A DNA stretch of 64,000 nucleotides from Ostreococcus mediterraneus (Eukaryota; Chlorophyta; Mamiellophyceae; Mamiellales; Bathycoccaceae), in contig WMKK01000010.1 of NCBI GenBank assembly GCA_012295225.1, forward strand, positions 372,001 through 436,000, in the 5' to 3' direction. Shown here piece after piece: positions 9,295 through 18,684 of this stretch. A program made the translations under genes and the position numbers. Below the pieces are notes generated by a model, which was not told the origin of the DNA, did no database searches, and was given only the letters and a program-made list of their open reading frames with translations. The number at the start of each line of letters is the position of its first letter. The first letter of the stretch is position 1.

Positions 9295-10343
9295 ATGGAT
9301 CGTCCAATGACGCTGGGCGCGACGCTGGTGAGCTTTGGACGATGGAATGCACGACGTCAGCGCGGGCGCGGGCGCGTCGCGCGCGCCACGGTCGATGAAG
9401 ACATGAACGAGGACGTGAGTGATAGAGGGAAGAATGGTAACAAGTCGCGAGTAGTGCCGTTGTCGTCGCTGTCGCCATCGTTGTCGTCGTCATCGGCATC
9501 ATCCATGTCGTTCGCGTCGGCGGCGGATGAAGCGGCGCCGCGGCGGTCGGGGCAATCGAGTCGAATGTACGACGACACGAAGCGTAGGAGTCGCTGGAGT
9601 GGGTTATGGGACGAAGTTGAATTAGAAGTCAGCGAACGGTTGTGGTTGAGTGATTTGAATTCGATGTTAACCCCACCGTGGGGACAGTTTTTGCTCTCTG
9701 ACGGTTCGATGACGGTGCGTGGACGACGTCCCGAGAACGCGGTTCGACTCGACGCGCTTCGCGGCGACTAACCTTTTCGTCCTTCGTTGTCGTCACACAG
9801 CGTCATTTGAAGCTCTTGACCGGGTTCGATAACGTTAAAACGGACATTTTATGGCAAGGTAAAATAAACGTCAACGACGCGTGTTCGGGGCCGATTCCGC
9901 AAGACGTGCGTTCTCGCATTTGCGGCGACGACGCCTCGCGATGCGTCATTTTCCAACGCGAAGTCGATTTGTGCGACGACAACGGCACACCACTATGCTA
10001 CGCCGCCAGTTGGTGGGACGAAGCCATGGCTGATATGTTCATCATGGACAAATCCGGCGCCGCACTCAACAAACCCGTCTGGCTCGCCCTCGCCGACAAA
10101 AAGACTGAACTCTACCGCGACATTCGGCGCGTCTACCTCGGCCGATCCACCATCCTGAGCAACAAATGGAACGTCGATGGACCATTTTGGGCCCGACACT
10201 ACATCTTCTGGCGCGACAACAAACCTCTGTGCGTCATTTACGAAGTCATGAACCCCGCGTTGGAGCTCTATCTCGGCCCGTCTGCTCGACAGTCGAGCGA
10301 CGCCTCGGCGCGCGCGCGCCGCCCGGGTGACTTTTCAATCTAG
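9295..10343 (+). CDS. UbiC/Ycf21-like chorismate lyase domain protein
   Basis: UbiC-type chorismate lyase converts chorismate to 4-hydroxybenzoate and pyruvate for quinone synthesis; cyanobacteria and red algal plastids (ycf21, DUF98) have relatives. There are two exons, 9295-9714 and 9801-10343, with an 86-base intron (GTGCGT donor, GACTAAC, CAG). The phase 0 join reads LLSDGSMT|RHLKLLTGF, as expected for this family, whereas reading through the intron destroys it. The protein has 320 residues. About 110 low-complexity N-terminal residues suggest organelle targeting, then LWLSDLNSML, the substrate-side Arg in FQREVDL, LNKPVWLAL, RRVYLGRSTIL and the late Glu in VIYEVMNPALELYLG. The family call is good; activity and plastid location are inferred. 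Confidence 0.82.
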
Positions 10344-10742
10344 CGCCATCGACGCCATCGACGCCATCGCCGCGTGCGACGCCATCGACCGCACACGCAC
10401 ACATGACAACCACTGCCATCACGTTAGCGCGTGTAATCATCACCTTCTATCGCGCCATCAGCTCTTTTATTGAATATTCCCGCCAAATCCCACATGTCCC
10501 GCCGCCAGCGTCTTATCCGCATCCACGATGCGCGCCCGAAGCGTCGCCGATCGCCCCGCGCGCGCCCACGTCCCCCATGCGCGACGACCATGCATACAAC
10601 ATAATATATACGTGAGATTCCACCGTCGCGCGACTGAAGTCGTCGCTCGCGCGGCGCGCATCGGGCGATTATTCCATGCAATTTAACGTGCGAAAAAGCG
10701 CGCGCCGACGTCATACCGCACCGCACAACACAATCTCCCACC
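10344..10742. promoter_or_regulatory. SAHH promoter region
   Basis: No gene is seen in these 399 bases. Three copies of the nonamer GCCATCGAC (third imperfect) lie at 10345-10371 and again near 10381. An AT-rich TATA-like stretch, ATAATATATACG, sits at about 10602-10613, roughly 130 bases before the SAHH start codon. Promoter function is inferred from position. Confidence 0.35.
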
Positions 10743-12533
10743 ATGAGCTCTTCTATGTGCGTCATCGAGACGTCCTCCGCCGGTCGCGAATACAAGGTTC
10801 GCGACATGGCCCAAGCTGACTTCGGGTACGTGCGCCGTTCGTCGCGTCGCGTCGCGTCGTGGAAGGAAAGATTGTGATTCGAAGGCTCGGGAAGCGCGCG
10901 GGCGAGGCGGCGGGATCGCGCGCGCGATCGCGCGCGTGAGGGTGGTGTGTCGGTCGCGTTCGCACGCGCGTTGGATGTGAAGGAATTCGTGTTGGTGATG
11001 TGTGTGGTGGAGGCGGCGTTGGCGCGATCGCGGGCGCGGTGGGACGTCGCGATGGGGCGCCGATCGAGATCTCTGGATCAAGGAAAAGATTACTCCATCA
11101 GTGAGCTGATGATTCGGACGCGGGACTGACGAATGTTTTGTGTGTGTGTGTGCAGTCGCATGGAAATTGAACTCGCGCAAGTTGAAATGCCGGGTTTGAT
11201 GTCTTGCATCGCTGAATTCGGTCCGGCGCAACCGCTCAAGGGTGCGAACATTTCTGGTTCTTTGCACATGACTATCCAAACCGCGGTTTTGATTGAAACG
11301 CTCGTCGCGCTCGGCGCTAACGTGCGTTGGTGCTCTTGTAACATCTTCTCCACGCAAGATCACGCTGCGGCTGCTGTCGCTCGTGACTCTGCCGCCGTGT
11401 TCGCGTGGAAGGGTGAAACGCTCGAGGAGTACTGGTGGTGCACCGACCAAATGCTCAACTGGGGCGACGCGCCGCTCGACATCATCGTCGACGACGGTGG
11501 CGATGCCACTTTGTTGATCCACGAAGGTTACAAGGCTGAGCTCGAATTCGCCAAGTCTGGCGCTATCCCGGACCCGGCCTCCACCAACAACGCCGAAATG
11601 AAGTGCGTGTTGAAGATTATCGCCGACAACTTGAAGACCAACCCGACCAGATGGCAAAAGATTGTCGCTTCCTGCGTCGGTGTCTCCGAAGAGACCACCA
11701 CCGGTGTCAAGCGTCTTTACGAAATGCAAAAGGCTGGCGAATTGTTGTTCCCGGCGATCAACGTCAACGACTCCGTGACCAAGTGCAAGTTCGACAACTT
11801 GTACGGTTGCCGTCACTCTTTGCCGGATGGTATCATGCGCGCCACCGACGTCATGATTGCGTCCAAGACGTGCTGGGTTGCCGGCTACGGTGATGTCGGT
11901 AAGGGTTCCGCCGCCGCGCTCAAGGCTGCCGGTGCCCGCGTGATTGTGTCCGAAATCGACCCGATCTGCGCTCTCCAAGCCGCCATGGAAGGTTACCAAG
12001 TGCTTCCGCTTGAAGACTGCGTCGGCGAAGTCGACATCTTCATCACCACCACCGGTAACAAGGATATCATTATGGCTCACCACATGGCCAAGATGAAGAA
12101 CAACGCGATCGTTGGTAACATTGGTCACTTCGACAACGAAATCGACATGGCTGGCCTCGAAGGCTACCCGGGCATCAAGCGCCAAAACATCAAGCCGCAA
12201 TGCGACCGCTTCGAGTTCCCGGATGGCCACGGTGTCATCGTCCTCGCCGAGGGCCGCCTCCTCAACCTTGGTTGCGCCACCGGTCACCCGTCTTTCGTCA
12301 TGTCTTGCTCTTTCACCAACCAAGCTATTGCCCAGCTTGAATTGTGGAACGAACGCAACTCCGGCAAGTACGAAAAGAAGGTGTACGTGCTCCCGAAGCA
12401 CTTGGACGAAAAGGTTGCCATGCTCCACCTCGGCAAGATTGGTGTCAAGCTCACCAAGTTGTCTGAAGATCAAGCCAAGTACATCAACGTGCCGATTGAA
12501 GGTCCGTACAAGCCTGCGGCCTACCGCTACTAA
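10743..12533 (+). CDS. SAHH: S-adenosylhomocysteine hydrolase
   Basis: The cytosolic NAD-dependent enzyme splits S-adenosylhomocysteine to adenosine and homocysteine, keeping methylation running. Exon 1 is 10743-10825 ([20 protein letters not shown] onwards to ADFG), exon 2 is 11156-12533. The 330-base intron has GTACGT, GACTGAC and a CAG acceptor; the join is phase 2 and restores [17 protein letters not shown]. The protein has 486 residues, matching plant SAHH (485). Motifs include [26 protein letters not shown], the NAD loop [31 protein letters not shown] and the C-terminal [20 protein letters not shown]. Exon 2 has strongly biased codons (GGT, AAG, TTG, GCC), typical of high expression. 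Confidence 0.97.
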
Positions 12534-12866
12534 ATGTTTGTTAGCTGTTAGAACCCGCATCGTTTGCGCGCGCTACAACGCGCGCGCTTACGAGAAGGCG
12601 CGCCAGACGCATTTCACCGTCTGGACCATCGCGTTTTTAGGTGAAATCGGTTTGCTTAACTAGTAGATGCATTTTAATTCAACTGTTTAAAAATCCAACA
12701 CACGCACGCGCGCACACACCCGTCCTCTGCGCCCACCGCGAACGCGCTATCCACAACGGGCTCAGCCGCCACTCCACATCGCGATCACACCTCGCGTGGA
12801 TTACCGCGCACGCGTCATTCGCCACCGCCTCTCTCTCTCGCACCGAGCCACGCATCGACGCGCGAC
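12534..12866. other. Intergenic 333 bases with two hairpins after SAHH
   Basis: The SAHH 3' flank contains two consecutive inverted repeats: GCGCGCG/CGCGCGC at 12566-12572 and 12579-12585 (6-base loop), and CCAGACG/CGTCTGG at 12603-12609 and 12618-12624 (8-base loop). No poly-A consensus is obvious. The right half is the promoter of the next gene. Hairpins are seen; a role in mRNA 3'-end formation or stability is speculation. Confidence 0.4.
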
Positions 12867-13790
12867 ATGTCTCTCGAAACCATGACTGCGGCGTTCGCCA
12901 CGCCCGCGGCGGCGCTGACGCCTGAAATCGCCGCCGACGTGGCCACCTGGAGCGCGTTCGCAGCGACAGATGCGACGACGTTGGCGACGCTCGACGCGCA
13001 CCTCGCGACGCGGGCGACGATGTGCGGACACGTGTTGACCGCGGCGGATGCGTCGGTGTATTGCGCGTCGATTGCGGCGATTAAGGCGTCGAGCGAGGCG
13101 CTCGTACACGCGAGACGCTGGGCGGCGTTTGTGAGTGCGCGAGGCGGCGCGAGCGGCGACGACGCGTACGCGCTCGCTGCGTCCGCGGTACCGCGATTTG
13201 AGGTGGCCGCGCCCGTGGAAAAGAAGCCGAGCGCGCCATCGACGAGCGGACAAGAAAAGAAGAAGAAGGAAGACAAGCCAAAGGTGTCGACGGTGAACAT
13301 GGACGTGTCGTGCTTGGACATTCGCGTCGGTCGCATCGAAACGGCGTGGGAGCATCCGGAAGCGGACAAGCTCTGGGCGGAGAAGATTTCGTTTGGTGAG
13401 TTTGGCGAGCGACAAATTTGCAGTGGGTTGCGGGCGTTCAAGACTAAGGAGCAAATGGAAGGCGCGCGCGTGTGCGTGGTGGTCAACGTCAAGCCCGGGA
13501 AGCTTCGCAACATGCAATCCGACGGGTTGGTGCTGTGCACGTCCAACGCCGACCATACAGAGGTTGATTTCGTAATCCCACCTGAAGGCGCGGCAATTGG
13601 CGAACGTATTACTTTTGCCGGTCACGAAGGCGAACCTGAAGCGGTTTTGGCTCCGAAAAAGAAGCAATTAGAAACCGTCGGCGAGTTTTTAAAGACAAAC
13701 GCGGACGGTGTCGCGTGCTACAAGGATGTCCCATTCATGACTTCGGCTGGTCCGTGCACTAGCCCGTTGAAGGATTGCTTTATTAAATAA
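12867..13790 (+). CDS. Arc1p/AIMP1 (EMAPII-type) tRNA-binding protein
   Basis: Free-standing tRNA-binding cofactor of aminoacyl-tRNA synthetases, cytosolic. The intronless protein has 307 residues. Residues 1-110 form an Ala-rich helical domain like the GST-C-type module of Arc1p/AIMP. A Lys-rich linker follows (EKKKKEDKPK, about 128-140), then the EMAPII OB-fold: LDIRVGRIETAWEHPEADKL, ICSGLRAFKTKEQMEG, VVVNVKPGKLRNMQSDGLVL and a C-terminal EMAPII-like region ending PLKDCFIK. No catalytic synthetase domain is attached. The C-terminal domain also occurs on MetRS and TyrRS, but the length and N-terminus fit an Arc1p-like protein. Confidence 0.88.
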   Translation: MSLETMTAAFATPAAALTPEIAADVATWSAFAATDATTLATLDAHLATRATMCGHVLTAADASVYCASIAAIKASSEALVHARRWAAFVSARGGASGDDAYALAASAVPRFEVAAPVEKKPSAPSTSGQEKKKKEDKPKVSTVNMDVSCLDIRVGRIETAWEHPEADKLWAEKISFGEFGERQICSGLRAFKTKEQMEGARVCVVVNVKPGKLRNMQSDGLVLCTSNADHTEVDFVIPPEGAAIGERITFAGHEGEPEAVLAPKKKQLETVGEFLKTNADGVACYKDVPFMTSAGPCTSPLKDCFIK

Positions 13791-13843
13791 TCATCTTCAC
13801 GTTTCTTCTACCTAAGTTCTAGTCCTGCGCTGCTACTCGCTAC

Positions 13844-14734
13844 CTAGGGATTGATTGATATTTCGATATTGTCTAAAAGGCGCACTTCGCCAAATTTAGC
13901 GGCAATGGCGACGACGCAATCGGACTCCACAACGCCTTCGTACTCCACCAGCGTCTCTGGATGCATCACCTTGACGTAATCCACCACGCCAGTGGCGTTG
14001 GAAATCCCTTTCGTCACCACGCGCACGATTTCCGACGCATCCATACGCTTTGACCGCGCGTCTTCGGCGGCGCGCGACATGCACGCCCGAATCGCCGGCG
14101 CCTTGGCTCGATTCTCGGGCGTGAGCAGCGCGTTCCGTGAGCTCATCGCCAGCCCGTCGCTCTCGCGCACAATCTCCCCGCCAACGACGTCGATGTCAAA
14201 ATCTAAATCGCGCACCATGCGCTGAATCACGCGCCACTGTTGATAATCCTTCTTCCCAAACGCCGCGACGTCCGGTTCGACGACGTTGAACAACTTGGTC
14301 ACCACCGTCGCCACGCCTCGAAAGAAATGCGGACGCGACAACGAGCACAAACCTTTCGAGACGTTCTCTACCGTCACAAACGTCTCATGCGGTGCCTCCT
14401 TCTCGGGATCGACGTACATCGCTCGAGGCGCGTACGCGACGTCCACGCCGCCGACCGCTTGCAGTTTCGCCACGTCCGCCTCCACCCCGCGCGGATACTT
14501 GTCGAAATCCTCCCCAGGCGCGAACTGCGTCTCGTTGACGTATATCGACACCACGACGACGTCCGAGCGCGCACGCGCGGCGCGCACGAGGCTCAAATGT
14601 CCGTCGTGCAGGGCACCCATAGTAGGCACAAAGCCCACGCGAAGCCCACGCGCGCGCGCCGCGCGAGACCACGCGCGCATCTCTCTCGCGCTCGTGATGA
14701 CCTCAATCACTGGCGCGTCATTCGCCGCTGACAT
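13844..14734 (-). CDS. PANC: Pantoate-beta-alanine ligase (pantothenate synthetase)
   Basis: The ATP-dependent enzyme joins pantoate and beta-alanine to pantothenate (vitamin B5). The ATG at 14734 gives MSAANDAPVIEVITSAREMR; the frame extends upstream only to a TTG, so no long targeting peptide is supported and a cytosolic enzyme, as in plants, is likely. The nucleotidyl-transferase motifs are GFVPTMGALHDGHLSLVRAA (HIGH type), VNETQFAPGEDFDKYPR, SRPHFFRGVATVVTKLFN, FGKKDYQQ and the KMSKS-like LAMSSRNALL. Length is 296 residues. It is divergent to SEC23 with 184 bases between starts and convergent with the tRNA-binding protein, 53 bases apart. Confidence 0.95.
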   Translation of the reverse strand: MSAANDAPVIEVITSAREMRAWSRAARARGLRVGFVPTMGALHDGHLSLVRAARARSDVVVVSIYVNETQFAPGEDFDKYPRGVEADVAKLQAVGGVDVAYAPRAMYVDPEKEAPHETFVTVENVSKGLCSLSRPHFFRGVATVVTKLFNVVEPDVAAFGKKDYQQWRVIQRMVRDLDFDIDVVGGEIVRESDGLAMSSRNALLTPENRAKAPAIRACMSRAAEDARSKRMDASEIVRVVTKGISNATGVVDYVKVMHPETLVEYEGVVESDCVVAIAAKFGEVRLLDNIEISINP

Positions 14735-14918
14735 TGCGAACGCACGCGACGCAAAGTAAGGCTGCAACACCAAGATGTTGAAGAAGATGATGCGTTGATC
14801 GCGCCGCAGAAACTGGCGCGCACGACCCGCGTCCGCGCGCGAGACGACCTACACGAGCGAGCGCGCCTCGGTGCACACCGTGCGCGACGTTTCACGCGCG
14901 CACGGGCGATAGCGCGCG

Positions 14919-17240
14919 ATGGATTTCGCGCAGCTCGAGGCGCGCGAAGGCGTTCGATTGAGCTGGAACGCGTGGCCGTGTTCGCGCATCGAAGCTACGC
15001 GCGTGGTGCTGCCATTCGGCGCACTCGTGACGCCAGGGAAAGATCTTGGGGAGTGTTGTCCGGTGTTACCGTACGAACCCGTGGTGTGCGAGGGGTGTCA
15101 AGGGGCGTTGAATCCGTATTGCTCTGTGGATTACTACGCCAAGCGTTGGCGATGCGCGCTTTGCGACGCGATGAACGCGCTGCCAAGAAACTATGAGCAG
15201 ATTAGCGAGAATAATCTTCCAGCAGAATTGTTTCCGACGTATACGAGCGTGGAATATGCGATTCCGAATAAGACACCGACGGCGCCGTGTTTTGTATTGT
15301 GTTTGGATTGCGCGTGCGCGACGGAGGAGGAATTACAAGACGCGAAAGATTCGTTAATGCAACTCGTATCTTTGTTACCTGAAGATGCGTTCGTTGGGCT
15401 AGTAACGTTTGGTTCGACTGTGCGCGTGCATGAATTGATTGACACGGATGGCGGCATGCGACGGTCGTATGTGTTTCGAGGGACGAAGGATTGCGAGCAA
15501 GAGGTGTTGCGGAAGATGTTGGGATTAGATTTTAACCGCCAGCGCGCGCCAGCGGGGATGAATGGCGTCGCTGCGCCGGGGACAACGGCAGCGGCGATGG
15601 AGTACGTCAAGCCGACCCGACGATTCATCCAACCCGTGAGCGAGTGCGAGTTTACGCTGCAGAGCGTGCTCGAGGAAGTCACGCTGGACGAGCGTACGGC
15701 GGAGCGAGGAAAACGGTCGCTGCGCGCCACAGGAGCGGCGATGAGCGTCGCTACGGGGTTATTAGCCGAATCGCACGCCTCGCAAGGTGGGCGAGTGTTA
15801 GTGTTTACGTCTGGTCCGTGTACCACTGGCCCAGGGACGGTGGTCGGGACGGATATGGGTGAAAATTTACGCTCTCACCAAGATTTGGATAAGAATGCAG
15901 GGAAGCATTACAAGGAGGCGTGTAAGTTTTACAACGCTCTAGGTATTCGATTAGCCACGAGTTCTCACTCGCTAGATGTATTCGCGTGTTCCTTGGACCA
16001 AGTTGGCTTAGCGGAGATGAAAATTGCGGTCGACCAAACTGGCGGTCACATGATTCTCGCCGAACAGTTCCGCGCGGAGACATTTAGACAGTCTCTGGCA
16101 AAGATGTTCGCGCGCGATCAGAAAACTGGAACATTGGACATGCGATTCAATGGCACGTTCAGCGTGTTTTGCACGCCGCAAATTATGGTGTGCGGGGCGA
16201 TTGGGCCTGTGAGCGCGCTCGCGGTGAAATCGCAGCGAATTAGTGAAAATGAAATTGGTCTCGGGCAAACGACGTCGTGGAGAATGTGTTCATTCTCGCC
16301 CACGTCGACAGTTGCTGTGTACTACGAAATCGTGAATCAACATAGCAATCCGATTCCGAACGGTCAACCGTTCTTCTTGCAGTTTTGCACTCGCTACAAG
16401 TTGAGCGATGGGCAAGTGCGCTTGCGCGTCACTACGGTGGCGCGACGATGGACGGAAAGTAGCTCGTCTCCTGAAATTTTAGGAGGTTTTGACCAAGAGG
16501 CGACGGCTGTGCTCATGGCACGAATTGCGACGTTTAGAACCGAGAACGAAGAGTCTTTCGATTTGTTGCGGTGGTTGGACAGAACGCTGATTCGCGTAGG
16601 CTCAAAGTTTGGCGAATACCAAAGGGACGCTCCAGAAAGCTTCCGCATGCCACCGAATCTGTCGATTTATCCGCAATTTATGTTCCATTTGAGACGCTCG
16701 CAGTTTTTACAAACCGCAAACAACTCACCGGACGAGACGGCGTTCTACCGCATCATGCTATCGCGCGAAACGGTTATGAATTCGCTCGTGATGATTCAGC
16801 CCACGCTGTTGAGCTATTCTTTCAATGGCCCACCGCAACCGGTGCTGTTGGACGTGAGTGCCATTACGCCAGACACTATTTTGCTCTTGGACTCGTACTT
16901 TCTCATCGTCGCCCATCGTGGGAGCACCATCGCGGCGTGGCACAAAGCGGGATACCAAGACCAGCCCGAGCACGAGGCGTTTCGTGCGCTCCTCGCGGCG
17001 CCCGTGCGCGACGCCAAAGCGCTCGCCGCCGATCGCTGTCCAACACCGCGTCTCGTCGAATGCAACCAAGGTGGCTCTCAAGCGAGATTTCTGCTCGCCA
17101 AGCTCAACCCATCGGCGACGCACAACACCAGCGCGGCGTACGACTACGGCGGAGCCAGTTCGGGCGAAATCATCTTCACCGACGACATTTCCATGACCGT
17201 CTTCACCGAGCACCTCGCCAAGCTCGCTGTGACGTCCTAA
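14919..17240 (+). CDS. SEC23: SEC23, COPII inner-coat GTPase-activating protein
   Basis: SEC23 is the GAP for Sar1 in the COPII coat that buds vesicles at the ER. A single exon of 773 residues starts at the ATG at 14919 ([20 protein letters not shown]). The zinc finger is at residues 65-90 (CEGC and CALC pairs), followed by the vWA-like trunk ([21 protein letters not shown]), beta-sandwich, helical and C-terminal gelsolin-like domains ([20 protein letters not shown]). Length and domain order match plant and yeast SEC23. [18 protein letters not shown] block is the usual low-conservation loop. Confidence 0.96.
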   Translation: MDFAQLEAREGVRLSWNAWPCSRIEATRVVLPFGALVTPGKDLGECCPVLPYEPVVCEGCQGALNPYCSVDYYAKRWRCALCDAMNALPRNYEQISENNLPAELFPTYTSVEYAIPNKTPTAPCFVLCLDCACATEEELQDAKDSLMQLVSLLPEDAFVGLVTFGSTVRVHELIDTDGGMRRSYVFRGTKDCEQEVLRKMLGLDFNRQRAPAGMNGVAAPGTTAAAMEYVKPTRRFIQPVSECEFTLQSVLEEVTLDERTAERGKRSLRATGAAMSVATGLLAESHASQGGRVLVFTSGPCTTGPGTVVGTDMGENLRSHQDLDKNAGKHYKEACKFYNALGIRLATSSHSLDVFACSLDQVGLAEMKIAVDQTGGHMILAEQFRAETFRQSLAKMFARDQKTGTLDMRFNGTFSVFCTPQIMVCGAIGPVSALAVKSQRISENEIGLGQTTSWRMCSFSPTSTVAVYYEIVNQHSNPIPNGQPFFLQFCTRYKLSDGQVRLRVTTVARRWTESSSSPEILGGFDQEATAVLMARIATFRTENEESFDLLRWLDRTLIRVGSKFGEYQRDAPESFRMPPNLSIYPQFMFHLRRSQFLQTANNSPDETAFYRIMLSRETVMNSLVMIQPTLLSYSFNGPPQPVLLDVSAITPDTILLLDSYFLIVAHRGSTIAAWHKAGYQDQPEHEAFRALLAAPVRDAKALAADRCPTPRLVECNQGGSQARFLLAKLNPSATHNTSAAYDYGGASSGEIIFTDDISMTVFTEHLAKLAVTS

Positions 17241-17363
17241 ACGTCCAGCTTAGACACCACCCACCCCCGATTTGCACGCACTCGCATTATGATATGTGTA
17301 ATAGCACACATTTCGCGCCCACGTGTCCCACGCGTCCTCATAATCCAGCGCGTGACTTTCGCC

Positions 17364-17975
17364 ATGCAGACGACGACGACGACCAAGACATTCACCGCGA
17401 CCCGCGCCCGTGCGACGCCCCGCGCCACCCAGCCCCGCGCCCGACGCCCCGCGCCACCGACGCGCGCCGGCAAGCTCATCGACGAAACCTGGGTCGAGCT
17501 CAGCGATGCGTCGTTTGCGATTGAACACGGTCGCGATTTATACGCCACCGGCGCGTTTACCGACGCCCTGCGCGAGTTCGAGCGCGCGTTAACGCTTCCA
17601 GGAAGCGGTACGAAGCGCGATCGTGCGAAACCCGCGGAGTTGTCCCTTGGAGAGCGACAAGCGGCGCTGTACAACGCGGCGGCGTGTCGATGCGCGTTGG
17701 GCGAGGTGGACAACGCGTTGCTCGCGCTGGAAGGATGTTTTAAGGCTGGCTACGCGAATCCGCGCACGTACGGCGCCGCGAGAGGGATGCGTGATTTAGA
17801 TGCGATGTGGGATGACGAGGATTTGAAGCTCGCGACGCGCACGGAAGAGTTCCGGGCGTTAGTAAAGAAGTACAAGGTGACGCCGAATGCGTTGGCGCTT
17901 CAGTTTGACGTCGGAAATTCCATGATTGGACGCGCCATTGAGAGCGTGAACGACAAGGTGACGCCGAAAAAGTAA
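17364..17975 (+). CDS. Plastid-targeted TPR-like protein
   Basis: The protein has 203 residues from the ATG at 17364; an in-frame ATG at 17289 would add 25 residues, but MQTTTTTKTFTATRARATPR is a typical chloroplast transit start. The mature part holds one clear TPR-like helical pair (GRDLYATGAFTDALREFERAL) and a second (RQAALYNAAACRCALGEVDN), then GCFKAGYANPRTY and a conserved Asp-rich block (RDLDAMWDDEDLKLA). This pattern matches a conserved plant chloroplast TPR family as I remember it; no biochemical role is known to me. It is followed 120 bases later by FolB on the same strand. Confidence 0.8.
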   Translation: MQTTTTTKTFTATRARATPRATQPRARRPAPPTRAGKLIDETWVELSDASFAIEHGRDLYATGAFTDALREFERALTLPGSGTKRDRAKPAELSLGERQAALYNAAACRCALGEVDNALLALEGCFKAGYANPRTYGAARGMRDLDAMWDDEDLKLATRTEEFRALVKKYKVTPNALALQFDVGNSMIGRAIESVNDKVTPKK

Positions 17976-18095
17976 GTTGGGCGTGGTTATTACTGTATGT
18001 TTAATATTTTAGTAAAGGCTCGCTGGCGCGCATTTTATTTCAGCTTCACGTTGTTTTCTTTGTCACAACGCGACTCACAACCGCTCGACGTCGTC

Positions 18096-18545
18096 ATGTT
18101 TCACCAAACCTCGCGCGCGTTAGCCGCCGTGTCTCGATGCGCGCGAAGTCGTCTCGCGTCGACGTCATCAGCAACAGCATCGGACGCCATAGTCATGCGC
18201 GACATGGTGTTTTACGCCAAGCACGGCGCGCTCGAAGCCGAGCGCGTGTTGGGTCAAAAGTTCACCGTCAACGTCGAGCTCTTCACCCCTCTTGATCGCG
18301 CTGGAGCATCCGACGCCCTGGCAGACACCGTAGATTACGCCAAGGCGTGGAACATTGTCCGTGACGTCGTTGAACGCGGTCCAACGCGCATAACCATTGA
18401 AAAGGTGGCAGAAGATGTCGCGGGAGCGTTGCTCGGTGAATTCGCCGTCGTGCGTCGAGCCGTCGTCGCCGTCGATAAGAAACACGTCGCCATCGAAGGC
18501 GTGCTCGGGTCCCTAGGCGTACGCATCGTTCGAGACCGCGCGTGA
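18096..18545 (+). CDS. FOLB: Dihydroneopterin aldolase
   Basis: The enzyme makes 6-hydroxymethyl-dihydropterin in folate synthesis. The protein has 149 residues. The ATG at 18096 (MFHQTSRALAAVSRCARSRL) gives an Arg/Ser/Ala-rich extension of about 35 residues that looks mitochondrial, ahead of a normal 115-residue FolB domain: MVFYAKHGALEAERVLGQKF with the catalytic Glu region, DALADTVDYAKAW, RITIEKVAEDVAGALL and the late Lys in VVAVDKKHVA. The frame is open upstream to 17997, adding an unlikely hydrophobic start. It is unfused, unlike the trifunctional fungal enzyme. Mitochondrial location is inferred. Confidence 0.9.
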   Translation: MFHQTSRALAAVSRCARSRLASTSSATASDAIVMRDMVFYAKHGALEAERVLGQKFTVNVELFTPLDRAGASDALADTVDYAKAWNIVRDVVERGPTRITIEKVAEDVAGALLGEFAVVRRAVVAVDKKHVAIEGVLGSLGVRIVRDRA

Positions 18546-18684
18546 ACTCGCGCTGTAGTATGTATTCACGTAGTCGTAGTCGTTTGACTGGTTCAGTTGT
18601 AAACTTTCGTAGCCCATCTTTTCATCGTTTCGCGTCCTCACTCATCGCCGCGCGCGTCAGCCTAACCCACCCACACGGCGCGCG

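Noticed and set aside
10683-12560. Long minus-strand open frame opposite SAHH
   Set aside because: It is a codon-bias shadow: SAHH is certain by homology and the antisense product is low-complexity His/Val/Arg-rich with no motif.
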